From Hydractinia symbiolongicarpus (Eukaryota > Cnidaria > Hydrozoa > Anthoathecata > Hydractiniidae): a DNA stretch of 64,000 bases. How positions within the stretch are numbered: the stretch's first letter is position 1; each line of letters begins with the position of its first letter. Below are positions 35,880 to 48,130 of this stretch, in pieces. Location: positions 14,010,001 to 14,074,000 of the forward strand of contig NC_079887.1 in the NCBI RefSeq assembly GCF_029227915.1, given 5' to 3'. The position numbers were made by a program, and so were the translations under genes. The notes beneath the pieces are model-generated. The model made no database searches. It was not told the DNA's origin and was given only the letters and a program-made list of their open reading frames with translations.

Positions 35880-36150
35880 TATGCAAATAATCTGCTCTGT
35901 GAATCTTGCTGTTCTGTGAATCTTGCTTTTCTGTGAATCTTGCTTCTCTGTAAATCTTGCTGTTCTGTGAATCTTGCTGTTCTGTGAATCTTGCTGTTCT
36001 GTGAATCTTGCTGTTCTGTAACTCTTGCTGTTCTGTAACTCCTGCTTTTCTGTAAATTTGACTGCTTTGTCAATCTTGCTTTCTTTAAACCATGCTTTTC
36101 TTGAATCTTGCCTCTCTGTGAATTTTGCTTTTCTGTGCGTCTTGTTTTTT
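35880..36150. repeat. 17-bp minisatellite
   Basis: CTGTTCTGTGAATCTTG and close variants repeat about 15 times. Because 17 is not a multiple of three, the repeat runs through all frames, and two long overlapping minus-strand frames (35826-36209 and 35852-36163) stay open. Their products are pure repeat (KIHRTARFTEQQDSQ type), so they are not listed as genes. Confidence 0.85.
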
Positions 36151-37159
36151 GTGAATCTTTCAAACACTCGGGTAATACTTTGTGACGCTGTTATGGTAAC
36201 ACCACTCAACTTTATATTTCTTCCTAAATAGTAGACAGTTTTTTAATCTCTTGATGACTGGTATCATTTCCTGATTTCTACAAAAACACTTAGGTCTTAC
36301 TGAAGTAATCTTTGTTTGCTTTGTGGGGGATTAATAGATCCTACGCAACTGGGGCGCCCATAGCACTAATTTTCTTAACAGTGATGGCACTGCAGAAATG
36401 GCAGAAGATAATACTACACAGGTAGCTAATAATTCGGAGGTGGGTCTACAATTAACTCCCGTCATGCAAGTGGGTCTCCCTAATGTGCAAAATATTACAA
36501 GAATTTTTTAATTATCCTGAAAAGAGTTTCCCACATTTTTCACAATTCGCACATTTTATCCTTTTATTTTTTCAGTAACATTGCTTATAAAATGCATTTT
36601 AAAACCATTGAATTCTCCCAATCAGCACAATCAATATATCCTAAAAAGGATATTATAATTATAGCTATCAATTAGTAACTATTGTTTCTTGTTCTATAAT
36701 TAGACGTATGCCAAGCGACAAGCAAAAGAAAATCTATTTTTGATTAACAAAATTAACAAAAAAATTATTTTAAGATTCCTCTACCTTACTAGGTAATGTT
36801 CAATAGAGATCTGCAATCACTCTGCTATATAGTGCAAAATCTTTTTATTGATTTAAACAAAAACCACTATTGGTTGCTATGGTGATTAATTCAAAGTGTT
36901 AATTGTCCTGTATAGGAATGTAATAACCTGCATAATTTTTCTTTCTTGTTGCGTAGTCACAAGTTGCTATAAATTTGATGTCTGGACCTAACATCACCTT
37001 AAACAAATTGAGTTGCATGAATAATGAAGGCTGTGAGGCAGTTGTGAGAAAACGTTATTAGGACTAAAACGAATGAGTTACTGTGTTAAAAAAAAGAGTT
37101 AACAAAAAACAACTTATATTAGACACGCTTGATTAAACATACTGAAATTGTGCTGAGTA

Positions 37160-40100
37160 ATGAAAAGAAGGATGCCATCTGGTGGTTTAAAAGAAATTGA
37201 AAGTTTTACTTCTGCTTTGATGGTTCCCAACCCAGACGATAAAATGCAACCCACGTTGTCGCCGACTTGCGTGACAGGGGCGACGCTAATTAGTTTGAAT
37301 TTTGTTAATTTTTCCCCACAAATGCAGAAGCAAAAACAAAACAATCAAAAACAAGACCAACAACAACAACCAATCCAACAACATCAAAACCAACAACAAC
37401 AAAACCAACAACAACAAAACCAACAACAACAAAACCAACAAAACCAACAACAACAAAGCCAGCAACAAAACCAACAACTACAAAACCAACAAAATCAAAA
37501 CCAACAACAACAACAACAAGACCACCACCACCACCAACAACAACAACATAAGTCACAAAATGATAATAATTCAGATGCAAATAGTTTAGAAAGATATATA
37601 ACTGCCTTAACATCTTCTTATCGCAATTGTAATCACATTCCAGCAGGAAAAACAAATGAATGTAAATTTGGTAAAATTAAAGGAAGAAAAAAGTTTACAA
37701 TGAACGAAGCCATCTCGTGTTCCATGTGTAAACGAAACATTGAAAGCAAATACTTTCTATATGCTTTGGATAAATATTGGCATGAAAAATGTTTAAAATG
37801 CGATTTCTGTAGGAAGCCTTTACATAAATTTGGAGATCGTTTTTACTTCAGACAGGGAGCAAAATTTTGCCAAGAAGACTTTATAAGGTAAATTTTTTTT
37901 TTGTTAGTTCTTTTTAAAGACTGAGTGCATGTTGATTATTTTGATTTATGCTTCGTGATTCTCAATATTTAGAGACATTTAAGTCACAATTCATTCTTTA
38001 AAAGTAGCCCCAATTTAATCCTTCAGGAGCCCTAAAAAATTAAGGACAAATTTCAATGAAATAGAAAGTTAGAGAGAGGATACATTGTTTCCACTCTTCA
38101 ATTGGTTTTATTTGATTTCTTTGTACTTGTTTATTGAGTTGTTTTTAAAAGAAAGTTTTTATTGTTGTTGTTGTTATTTGTTTGTTTTTCTTTTCTTTGT
38201 GTTTGTTTGTTTTTAGATGCACTACTTGATTTCTTTACTTTTATGTTTGTTGTTTATGCTTTCTTTCTGCATTTTTTGTTTGTTTACTTGTTTCTTTGTT
38301 TACATGTTTGTTTATTGGTTGGTTGATTTGGTTTGATGATTAGTTTATTTTGGTTATTTGTTTGTTTGTTTATTCTTTTCATTTACTACTAAACATAAAA
38401 TTTTTCCTGCACTTTTGTTTATACATATATTTATTTGTTCCCTTCTTTGTTTGCAAGTATACGAGTATTCACTTTTTGTACCTTTATTCTCCATTTTATT
38501 TTATAACCTTTTTTAAACTTGCTACAAAAATGCAAATTATATACACTTTTGCCCCAAGAAATCTCTACAACTGATTTTGCCTATTTTGATATTTGCTCTG
38601 GTTTGTTCACTTCAACACACAAAAACAAATAATACAAACTTACAAATAATTTCGTGCAGGGGAAGACATCAAATCTTTGAGGTCTCATTATGCTAACTTT
38701 TTAAAAGGCTCTCTCACTAGTGACACGTAAAAATGGTCTCGATAATGAATTACTGTACCAAGCTATTAACCTAATATACAATTTGAATTACTAAAGCAAT
38801 GAAATAAAAGTATGGTTGAGTATAAAGAAATACCAGAGAAGATTAATTAAAGATATATATTAAGGAAAAATTAATGATAAGTAGTGTTAATATATTTCAT
38901 CAGATAAAATCCAAGCTAGAAGACGTATCTTAATGTTCATCATCATCTTGTTAGTAGGTAGATAGTATCATCCCTCCTTCCTTTCGGTGTTATAACAGTT
39001 CTTTAATATGCTATATTCACTCCATGTAATTCTAACTTGTCAATTTTAAGTGTTGTCTTTGTTAATCCGCTTTTGAGTAATAAATTTGTAAGACAGGACG
39101 AATCACGAGAATATTTTAGTCATGCATTTATCTGTAGATTACACTTTTTCTTCCATTCTCAAACGCCCTTTTTCAACAGATTTAATGGTTTGGGTTTGTG
39201 AGTATCCATTTTATTGTTGTGTTATCTTATCGGGGACAAAAACCGGGATTTATGTACTCGGGGAAAAGTAATAATCGGGATAATGTTATTCACCAATGCA
39301 TAGAATTTGTCGCTTTCCCCCGACTAAAGTTAGGTTTCGGGTAAGAAAAAATTCATTTTTCTTGATATCTCTCTTTTAATATTAGTAAGAATAAAATTAG
39401 AACATTTTAGATAGTGAAGTTCTCCAAAAATTCTTTAGGCTTTTAGCCTGGTTAAAAAGTTAGTAAGCGAGAATTATGATTTAGGGAGAAAGTTGGTCGA
39501 GAAAACTTTTACCGAAGGGGGACTTCTGTCAATTTTCCCCATTTTTCGCCGTGATTAGGTAATTCAGAAGACCCAACATTTTACACTGTTAGAAAAAATT
39601 CTTTCGATTGTGCGCCAGGAAGGTAGCTAAAAGTGGCATTACTGAAAGAAAGTATCTGCTCTTATATATTTACTTGAATGGAGAAAAAGTATTATTTATC
39701 AGGAAATAGTCAACCAGAAAAAAAAATGGCATGGAAGGAGACCCCTGAGCTTTCAAATGTAAAAATGTTGCCGAAGAAAATGCTGACATGCCTTTTTATG
39801 GCAGATAATATTTTTCTCTTCGAATATTTTTTTAAAGAAAAGTGATAAGAAGACCGAATTTTTGGGGGGACTATTTTTTTCTTTATGCCTCCAGATCCCC
39901 TTCTAATTACTCATTTATGCAACCATAGATAAAAAGAAAATTGCATAGCTATTGTCTGTCCTTATAAAATTGCTATGACAGCGGATTTTTTTTATTTAAT
40001 GTTGCCAAGTTACGCAGCTGCTAGCAAAGTGGATTAAGTTCTCATGTTTGTTCATACAATTAATGCATACATACACACACTGTTATGTTTCAAAATTTGT

Positions 40101-41441
40101 CATTTGTGAGTGACAGAGTTAATTAAACTTGATTAGCTCAAGGCACGGTAATTTACATTCGTGTAGATAACATATCTGAAAGATCTATAGAAAAATTCAA
40201 TTCAACCGAGAAGTGATTGACGGTTATTGCTATCTTGGTGGCACTCTTTAAAATGCCTCGCACGCAATATATTGTCTCTTGATTTCAACTGACGCATAAT
40301 TTAGATTGCAGAGACAAAAATTTTTAATTAGTTAGACAATGCATTCTCTTTGTAATAAATAAATAAACAAAATGTTGCCTTTTAAGTTAAAAAACTCCGA
40401 AAATCTAGTACTGGGAAAATTACACTCGAATGTAATTACCTCCTGTTAATTGTACTTTCGTTCTGTATAGTAACCTACTTAAGCTAGCGGATTAACCTCT
40501 TGGGTGGTATTTAAATACAATACTATGATGAAATAAAATGTTAAGTAATAATTTTTTTTACCTCTGCTCTAACAAAGGCACCTTTGTGACTTTAGCTTTC
40601 AAAATCCATCTTAATAATCGACTAAGCGCACTGTTTAAAATAAACCCACGCTTAATAACTCTGCGTGTAAATGCATGGGAGTGTAAGCCACCTCATTCCC
40701 AGGATTTTTTGGCTGTAAAAAAACGCGAGAAACAGAAAACTGTGTGGGAGGTTGCCGAAACAAACTCCTGCTGTGTCTCACCACACTTTTCCGGATAGCA
40801 TTCAAGGTAAACCTCCTGGCGTCTACAAGTATACAACTTATAATCTTATTTGATCCCATTTTTTATCCCACGTTTCACTGTCCTCTAATTAGCCATTTAC
40901 ATACTTTCTCTTAGTTCATATCAACAGTTATTGTTAATGGGGATGTAACGCAAAATTAGTGTTTTCTAAATTCCGTACTTTTTTAAAAAATACAAAAATT
41001 CTAACCATGGAGGTCTTTTTTCTTTTTTCCATTGTTTTTAAGCTGAAATCCTAGCCTGATATTCTTATAAAGCATATTCTTATAAAAAAATTGGTATAGC
41101 TAATAAATTTACTGATTGAAGTTTGTATAACGACCGACACTAACAGTAAGAAAAATATGTTATTTTTTGCATTTCATTTCTTTAGAACGTTTGGTGAGCG
41201 TGGTATATGTTGTATGTGTGACCAGGCAATTCCACCAACAGAATACGTATTACGTTTCAAAGGTGGACTCGTCTACCATCTTGATTGCTTTAAATGTATA
41301 CATTGCAAAACAAGATTTTGCGTGGGAGATCCAGTAACAATAACTGATCCAAAGTTTATCATATGTTCGTGTTGTCAACGAATACCAGAGAATGTGTTAA
41401 GCGAGGTATATCGAGACAAATATGAACTGATTGAGCAGTAG
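37160..41441 (+). CDS. LIM-only (LMO-type) protein with Q/N-rich N-terminus, 2 exons, 327 aa
   Basis: Exons 37160-37887 and 41186-41441 join in phase 2 (984 nt). LIM1 spans about residues 187-240: CSMC, then ALDKYWHEKCLKCDFC, then CQED. LIM2 spans about 251-306: CCMC, YHLDCFKCIHC, RFCVGD, then CSCC, so its last zinc ligand is Cys instead of the usual Asp. ALDKYWHE.CLKC and YHLDCF.C..C..RFCVGD are hallmarks of LMO1/2/3. These proteins bridge LDB/CLIM and bHLH or GATA factors in transcription complexes and lack a homeodomain or kinase. Vertebrate LMOs have about 150-165 residues. The excess here is a 186-residue N-terminus whose residues 55-135 are almost all Gln, Asn and His, coded by CAA and AAC. 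The start is the first ATG in frame. The 3.3-kb intron falls between the two LIM domains. Confidence 0.88.
37330..37560 (+). repeat. CAA/AAC coding repeat of the LMO-type gene
   Basis: An imperfect run of CAACAACAA and AACCAACAACAACAA units encodes Q/N blocks (NQQQ, QQN) ending in a short His run. The purity of CAA over CAG suggests expansion by slippage. Several other frames are open only because the DNA is simple. Confidence 0.9.
37888..41185 (+). other. Intron between the two LIM exons
   Basis: The sequence is AT-rich. 38160-38400 is dominated by TTTG/TTGT runs (GTTTGTTTGTTT). 40670-40760 has CCTCATTCCCAGGATTTTTT facing GTGTGGGAGGTTGC, a weak foldback of the CCTCGTCCC family. No exon was recognised. 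Confidence 0.5.
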
Positions 41442-43020
41442 TTATCTGGAGTGTTTTTTATTCCTTTTTTATCTAGATTTATGTACTATTGATAAAAGTT
41501 AGGAGAGTCTGGGAAGGAGGTTTTCATCGATTGTGTAAACACCGTTAAAAATGCTTTTTAGTAAAAAAAACTGATTTTCCACAAAACATTTAAAAAAGGA
41601 TAGAATACCTGATGAAATTTAATGTTCAGGATTGGGTACACTTTGAAACAAAAATATTCATGTAGTTATTTTTAGTCGTTCTTCTGCTTGACAACCTCTT
41701 TTCCAGACCTTAGAAAAATGAAGGAAAAAAGATTGAATTATACTGGCGTATAGATAGCAACTTATGAAGAGTTGGATTTTCTCTGTAAATACCAACGACA
41801 CTGTCAGCTTTTGTTTTAAAAAAGCTTTATGAGCGATTCTTACCAAATTTACTAACTTAAGACTTTGGGAACTAAACCCTAAATCTAACTCTTGAGGATG
41901 GAGGATATAGGAAGGGGGCGGGCTGGGGGAGGGGGAATTACTGACGAGTTACAATATTTTTTAGGTTTTGTAAGCTTATGCTACCAAGAATGTTAAGTTT
42001 AAAAATTATTTTGTCTTAGACAAATCTTTTGGAGTATACATGTAAAGCCTTAAAAAATGCTGTTGTTGAGAATTTCTTTTGAGAATTCCTTGATGACTGC
42101 GAACCCAGTTAAGGAGAATTCAATACCAAGCAAATGTCATAAAAATTTTTCCAGATTTTTTTGCACATACTCATTCTTGTAAATATAATTATTTATTTAT
42201 TTATTCAATTATTTTTTATACTTTGCAAGTTATACAAAATTTTGACTCAATCTGTGGAAAGGATAATATTTATTCTAGACAATAAACTCAGATGCTGTAG
42301 TTTTAGAGAAAAAATTGTACAAAATAGAGAAATTGAGTATAAATTATGAAGAAATTTAAAAGTATTTTTTGTTTTTTGTTTGTATGTTTGTTTGTTGTTT
42401 TGTTGGGAAAGGTTTATTTACCTTTCCCAACCTCCCTGAAATTTATGTTTTTGTTTGGAATAAACGAGACAATCAAACTCGCTTTTACAAGATAGTTTAT
42501 AAAGGTCTAGCGATCATGGCTTGTCATCTAGAATATGAGCGATGCTTTTTTGTCTTGTTTACCCAAATAGAAAAGTATAATAAAGTAAACAGGTCCTGCT
42601 CTCTTTAGAGAGTGTCAAATAAGCAATGAAAAGTTTGTCACATCATTTCTTGCTTGCAACAAAAGAACATTTTGCTAGCTGGAATAAATTATTATGATTG
42701 TATTACCAAAAACAGTTGTAAAGAATTGTCTTTATGAAGCTTTCTCAGTGAAACAGGCTCTCTGTTGATATAATTTTTTTGGATTTTGTCATTAGCAAGT
42801 TCATACCTTATCGGTAAAAAAACGTGAGCATAACAAAAATTGTTAAAAAAAAATTAATTGATAAAAATATTAGTTAATTACACTCATTTTTTACTGCCTA
42901 ATTTTTGAAAATACTTGTTGAGCCTGAAAAAGTACAGTATTATACAAAGGAATTTTTACAAATTCTTTTTTTATATACTAATTTTAACTAACAAAAGGTT
43001 GTATCTTAAAATTTTAAGAC
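41442..43020. other. Gap after the LMO-type gene, nothing clear
   Basis: No domain was recognised. Short open frames at 42161-42349 and 42369-42608 are biased and lack family resemblance. A purine-rich patch with G-runs occurs at 41895-41935. Confidence 0.45.
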
Positions 43021-43029
43021 TTGTGTATT

Positions 43030-43815
43030 CCCTTCAATTAACGAACACTCTAAAAGGCGGACACTTTGTCCATACACCGGCTGTTTTCTAGTGTCTCATA
43101 AAAACTTTCCAAAAAGCGGACACTTAATTAGCGGACACTCTAATTAGCGGACAATATTTTTTGCACCAAAGAGCAAATACAGCCTTTTTTTCTCTCCAAT
43201 TAGCGGACAGTCCCAAAAAATCGAAAGCGAGCAAAGAAAATAGACAAAAATGAATAGTTTTCTAACATTTATTTCAAACGTTTTACAACTTTTGTGTCCA
43301 ACTTGCTTTTAATTTAATTAGAAAGTAAGCTTCTTAGAAAAATTGTGTAGATGATTATATTCGAAAAGAGTCTGGAATTATAGAAATATTTTATCTGATC
43401 ACGATGACGAAGATGGTGATGATTCTGTGATTGAAAAAAAAGAAGTTTCTATTGCCACAACGCTAACAATGCTTAACGAGCTCATAGAACTAAACGATCT
43501 CAATAGAGAGGAAAGAGAAACTCTTTTTCCATAAAGAACAGGTAAATAACAGAAAACAACAATTAATTAGAGGCTTTTCAAAATATAATCTTTAATCATT
43601 TATCATCATTTGTTAAAATTTGTTTGAAAGACTTTAGAGACCTGTGAAGATAGAAAGTTTGGTTCGTTATCATTATGTTAATATTATATTATCATTTGTT
43701 ATGTTTGCTTTGTAATACAAAAATCGGCTTTATTTTCTAATTTCCGACTTAAAATGTTAAACTTTCCAAAAGGCGTACACTTTGGTAATAAACCGATGGT
43801 GTCCGCTTCCCGGGG
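43030..43815 (+). mobile_element. Decayed pogo-like DNA transposon
   Basis: AAAAGGCGGACACTTTGTCC at 43052, several ATTAGCGGACACT copies, and AAAAGGCGTACACTTTGGTA near 43765 are terminal-repeat wording typical of pogo/Tigger elements. Between them, about 43390-43535 reads an acidic stretch (DHDDEDGDDS) and TTLTMLNELIELNDLN before a stop, like the C-terminal tail of a pogo transposase. The catalytic core is missing. Termini are approximate. Confidence 0.5.
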
Positions 43816-44621
43816 TCAGAAAAGATACAAGATGCCCTGGGGACGAGGTTGCGAGGTTGCATTATCATTCCTCTAATTTCATGACGAGAAATTTCGACAT
43901 AATGAAAAAAGTGTCTTGTTTTTTTATGGAAGTGTGTAATACTGTTGGTATGAGGTTATTCTAAGGAATCAGCCAAACGTAATTTTTCATGTAGTTACAT
44001 AACTGCAGTTTTTTTTTGCAAGAAAATAATTCTTCATATTCAAAATAACAAACGTAAACGATATAAACCCCGGACTTAAACAAGTTTGGAAATTTGATAG
44101 GTCAGTTATAAAAAAAGTAGCAATATTATCATAAAAAAATAATTATCTATGTTTATGTGGTTCAAAAGTGCGTATAATTCCTTACACCTTGACCTTTTAA
44201 GTATTGCGTTTATTACACGTCATTCTTCGGAAATTGCGGGAATTGGTTTCGTAGTCGCTTTAAGTTTGTACACAGAAAACTATAACATTTACCCTTCTCC
44301 TTTCACAAAAATACGTTTTGTAAGAATACTAGGCTGCGATTTTAGGTTAAAAACAATAGGTCTGTTGTTAAGAATGATGAAACATAAGAATAAAGACCAG
44401 CCTGGTTAAAATTTTGGTTTCTTATAAAAAAATGTGCACATGAAAGAAAAAAATGTATTTTAAGAAATAAGAAAACATTCAAGAGTCGGATTTTAGTGAT
44501 ATTCTAACACAAAAGAACTCGTTTATTTTCAACAATATTTCTTAGGGGCTGTTTATATGAGACGCGGGACGGGATGATTGCTGGGACGGGACATTTGCCA
44601 GATCCCGCTCTTATTAATAAT

Positions 44622-44760
44622 TACTAGTCGATAAGGCCCGTGGAAAAATCCACTTAGGCAGGATAACAGAAAAAAACAACCGTCATTTAAATTTTTATGG
44701 CGTCAGCAGAGACATGTCAGAACACAAATATTTTTTTTTCAGAAATGAGTATGCCTGTTG
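44622..44760 (-). mobile_element. Helitron-like 3' end
   Basis: On the minus strand GTGGATTTTTCCAC forms a hairpin, followed after about 14 bases by CTAG and then T. This is the Helitron 3' layout. The 5' TC end was not found, so the right limit is arbitrary. The dispersed repeat at 44765-45065 may be part of its body. Confidence 0.45.
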
Positions 44761-45065
44761 CCTTCATCGTAAAGATCTTGAAACACTGATCAAGAAAATG
44801 TATAGGATCGTGTACTTTTGACAAACGGATGCAGAGATATTAGGGTTTAAAAGTTTTTTGATGACGTCATTAACCCGTCCATTCCGAAATGGATTCGGTG
44901 ACCCAGGTTTGAAAAAGTTACCCAAATTGGTCCCAGGTGGTCCCTAGTTACCCACGCGGTGAAAAAACATTGACGTCACCACCTCGTTTCCAAGTTATTC
45001 GGCCTTAAAATTTTAGGTGCACTGTAATGGCTTCACTAATTTAATATGAGATATTGACGTTTTTT

Positions 45066-48000
45066 TGTCCCGTTGTCGCGGTAAATTTAGACCCGTGAAA
45101 TTAAGACTTTTAATTCCTAATTTCCTGGACTATATAAACTTTTCGGGTTTTAATTTCCCGGTAAATTAGAATCTAAAAGGGTAATAAGGACTCTGTAAAA
45201 CCAGAATGAATTTTATTTTTTTTGTAAGAATTTTGATTGCAATTAGACCCCCTGCAATTATGGTCACAAGAGAAGAGCACAAAAATATACATATACACTT
45301 GGGGTATAATGATTTAATAAAAAAAGCCTCTGCAATATTCCCAACATTTTATGATATAGTAAACCCAGTCAGTGACCTTGTTCTTTCGTCAATGGGGATA
45401 AAATGATTGCAAAATCTGAATTTCTTTCACTGGGAATAATTGTTCTTCGTTCGAAAAAATAGCGAGATGGACCTTTCTATAGGGATAAAAAATTGTCGAT
45501 GTTTTTCAATAATATCGGTAATCGACTTTTTTCAAGTGGAGACGAAATTCTCAGTCTGATTCGCAGATTTGTCCTTTGGTGTAAAAGTTTTTTTTTTTTG
45601 AATAAGAGGGTTACCAAAAACTTAATCTTCAAAAACGATGACCATATAAATGAGACCTCTTTTTTCTCTTTCCTTGGAAAAATTTTGCTTTTGAAAAATA
45701 AAATTTTCAAAATTTTAGGCTAAACGGAACGTAAATGAAAAGAGCAGAGCAAAAATTAAAACATTTTTTTCGATAACACAATATTTTTTCCATAACACAA
45801 CATTCCCTGTACGTCCATCAAATGTTTATATATATATATAAAAAAAAAATTCATGTAGGTTTAATAAAAAAGAATCGAAGTTATCCTGCAAGAAACTCAT
45901 CGGACAAACTTCCCTCTTGACACTTCGGCAATAAGAATTTCACATATCATAATAATATCCTGAGCAAAAAACTCGAAAGAACAAATTCAACAAATAAAGT
46001 TTGAACCAGATTATAAACGTTTTTCTTAAACAGGTTAGGTTTGATGAACCAAAATTTTTGAGTAGCCTAAGTATAAGAATAGTCGGAAAATACAAGGAGC
46101 AAAAATCTTTGTTCGAAAAAATGATAAAATAAACTTCGTATAAAAGTCCCTAAGATCTACAAAAAATGTCGACTTAAATTGTTACGATTCCAACTTTGCC
46201 CGTTGACACCCTTTCGGAGGCTGGGAAAGGTAATAATTACTGTAAATAAATTAAATAAATGAAGTAATTCCTTATTTCATCCACCTTGAAAATGTAGTCA
46301 CTAGGTGACCGCCCATCTAGAATAACACTGGCAAATGCTAGTACAAACAAACCACAATTTAATCCGTCTTTCTGCTTATCGGTAGGTAAGAATGTAATTT
46401 GAAGTTATTCATTTCTCGTCAAAGGCTTGAATAGGGACTTAGGGAATAAGACTCTTTTTGGTAAGGCTATCACATACTTGAACTCGACAACCTGAACTGA
46501 ATGCCAAAAGCCAGTGACAGCCACCATCGTGTAGCAATTGAATGTGATCTACTGACAAGGAAAAGTAGTACGGTGCTTGCTGCTGTTTTTGACAATTTAA
46601 AACACTTTGATATGCTTCAACATTTCCAAGCGCATTGCAAATAATTTTTTAATCTCTGTTTTAGCTACTTTGTTTTTTAAAAAAATGCAACCATTTAAAA
46701 TTATAAAGTACATTTTATGCGGATGAAAAGTGTTAACAGCTTTATAGCCATAACCAAAATCATCTCAACAATCTCATCTGGCGCAATATCTTTGAAGCAT
46801 CTTTGCTTGTTGACAATGCTATCTCTTTCTCTGCTTTCTTCGAGTCATGATATGTTTTGAGGTGACTAATATTGTACTTTGTCTTTAGGATGGTTTTAGA
46901 TGCATTTCTTAAGGTTACGGCTCCTTTTTCTGAGATGTTCATAACTGTATAGGAACCAATCCATTTCTGTGTGAATTTCCCACCCTTTCTATTGTCTCGC
47001 TTGTTATTTCCCTAAAGAACTAAGTCGTCCACCAAAATTTCTGCAGTCACGTTTTTTCTTCTTTTGTGTACTTTTTTAATTTTTTTGGAAGCGTCGTCAG
47101 CTATCAAACTTCGCATATCTGCTGCTGACCTTAGAACAGCATCAAAAACTTTAGTGTCAAATGGTTCGTCCAACCCATTTTCATTTTTCTTCACAAGGTT
47201 GTGTTTAACATCAATTGGCAAAATTGACCCGCCAGTTGTAAAGCAACATGAACGGAGAATACTTCGTCGAGGAGTGCCGACTAACACAATGAGCGATAAG
47301 AACACCCTCGATAATGCTGGGCCACATCTTAACGTTATCTTCTAAGATTTTCACCAAAGCGTTTATGATTGTTCGATTTCGACTATGGAGACACATCACT
47401 TCGTATAAGAATTGAGCAACAGTTGCAGCTTTTCGATCCTTGGTGGCCTTAACACCTCCGACCACTTCGAGAAGTATCAATTAAAACAATTACGTGGTGA
47501 TACCCATCGACGTCAGGTAGTTGCAAATATCAACCCCTACTGGCTTCATTACTTCAGATGGCACTGGTATGGGTTTGAGCTCTGCTTTAGGAGATTTTAA
47601 AAATCACCCTGTTTTTGGCATTGTTCGCATGTCCGGATAAAGTCTGTGACATCGGCTGTGATGTTGTGCCAAAAAACTCTTGCAGATATTTTCTCATACA
47701 TTGAATTCTTGCCTCTATGAGACGATAATACCTTTGCATGTTCTGAATCTCCGATACCTCGGCGGACATCACTTACGATTTCAAGTTTGGTGTATAAAAT
47801 GCATGTGTCTCGTGCACAATTCACAAAGACTGTCAACAAAACATTCGAATGTCAATACGACGCGTTCGAAAGTTCTAAAGATGGCAGAATGAGCTGCGTG
47901 AGTAAAATAATGTAACAATGGAAGGACTTTTTTTTTTAAATGCAGAAGTCATCTTTTACTTGGAATTTAGGACTTTACCGTTCGTATTTTAGACTTTTTA

Positions 48001-48130
48001 CTTCGGTTCTCAATTTCCCTATTCGATCAAAATTTGGCGGGAAATTAAGATCCTTGAAGTCAAAATATACCGGGAAAATAGGACTATGTGTCCTAATTTT
48101 CTACTAGGGTCTTAATTTACACTGAGACAA
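45066..48130 (-). mobile_element. Candidate Ginger-like DNA transposon, decayed
   Basis: The left end reads TGTCGCGGTAAATTTAGACC and the right end, inverted, TGTCTCAGTGTAAATTAAGA, so 5'-TGT...ACA-3' ends with diverged inverted repeats. The coding remains inside are integrase only, with no reverse transcriptase, RNase H or gag. Ginger elements are DNA transposons that carry a Gypsy-like integrase and TGT/ACA ends. The class is inferred. A solo integrase left from a Gypsy element is the alternative. Confidence 0.45.
46760..47839 (-). pseudogene. Integrase remnant (H2C2 zinc-binding and core pieces)
   Basis: Minus-strand frames 47839-47597, 47480-47211, 47305-47012 and 46942-46760 carry successive parts of one integrase. 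They are an H2C2 zinc-binding segment (FIRTCEQCQK), core-flank pieces (DNVKMWPSIIEGVL, RHSSTKYSPFMLLYN), a post-core helix (RSAADMRSLIADDASKK), and a C-terminal SH3/chromo-like piece (LKTKYNISHLKTYH). The frames differ, and part of the catalytic core between FLYEVMCLHS and NRTIINAL is missing. The copy is therefore frameshifted, internally deleted and inactive. The pattern matches the integrases of Ginger elements and their domesticated relatives (GIN1, KRBA2, SCAND3 type). Confidence 0.7.

Larger units (their letters stand above)
30240..37159. other. 7-kb gene-free interval with repeats
   Basis: No protein-coding exon was recognised between the zinc-finger gene and the LIM gene. Open frames here are short and biased. 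Apart from the SINE, TTTA run, foldback element and minisatellite listed separately, 34060-34760 holds repeated TAAACGCC/CCCCTCC-type wording (for example CGCCTCCTAAGTGAAGCGCC and repeated AAACA-CCC blocks) that suggests degraded repeat ends. The stretch 33170-33560 repeats CACGAAAATTAGTCCACGC-like motifs in both directions. Confidence 0.45.

Noticed and set aside
35880-36150. CRISPR-like array
   Set aside because: Tandem 17-bp units without unique spacers in a eukaryotic genome: a minisatellite.
37286-37655. Minus-strand V/G/L-rich and plus-strand NKT-rich ORFs over the CAA repeat
   Set aside because: They are by-products of the Q/N repeat. Only the frame leading into the LIM domain has meaning.
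44149-45406. Plus ORFs of 86 and 66 codons in the transposon block
   Set aside because: No recognisable domain, and they lie in repeat-rich sequence; likely chance frames.
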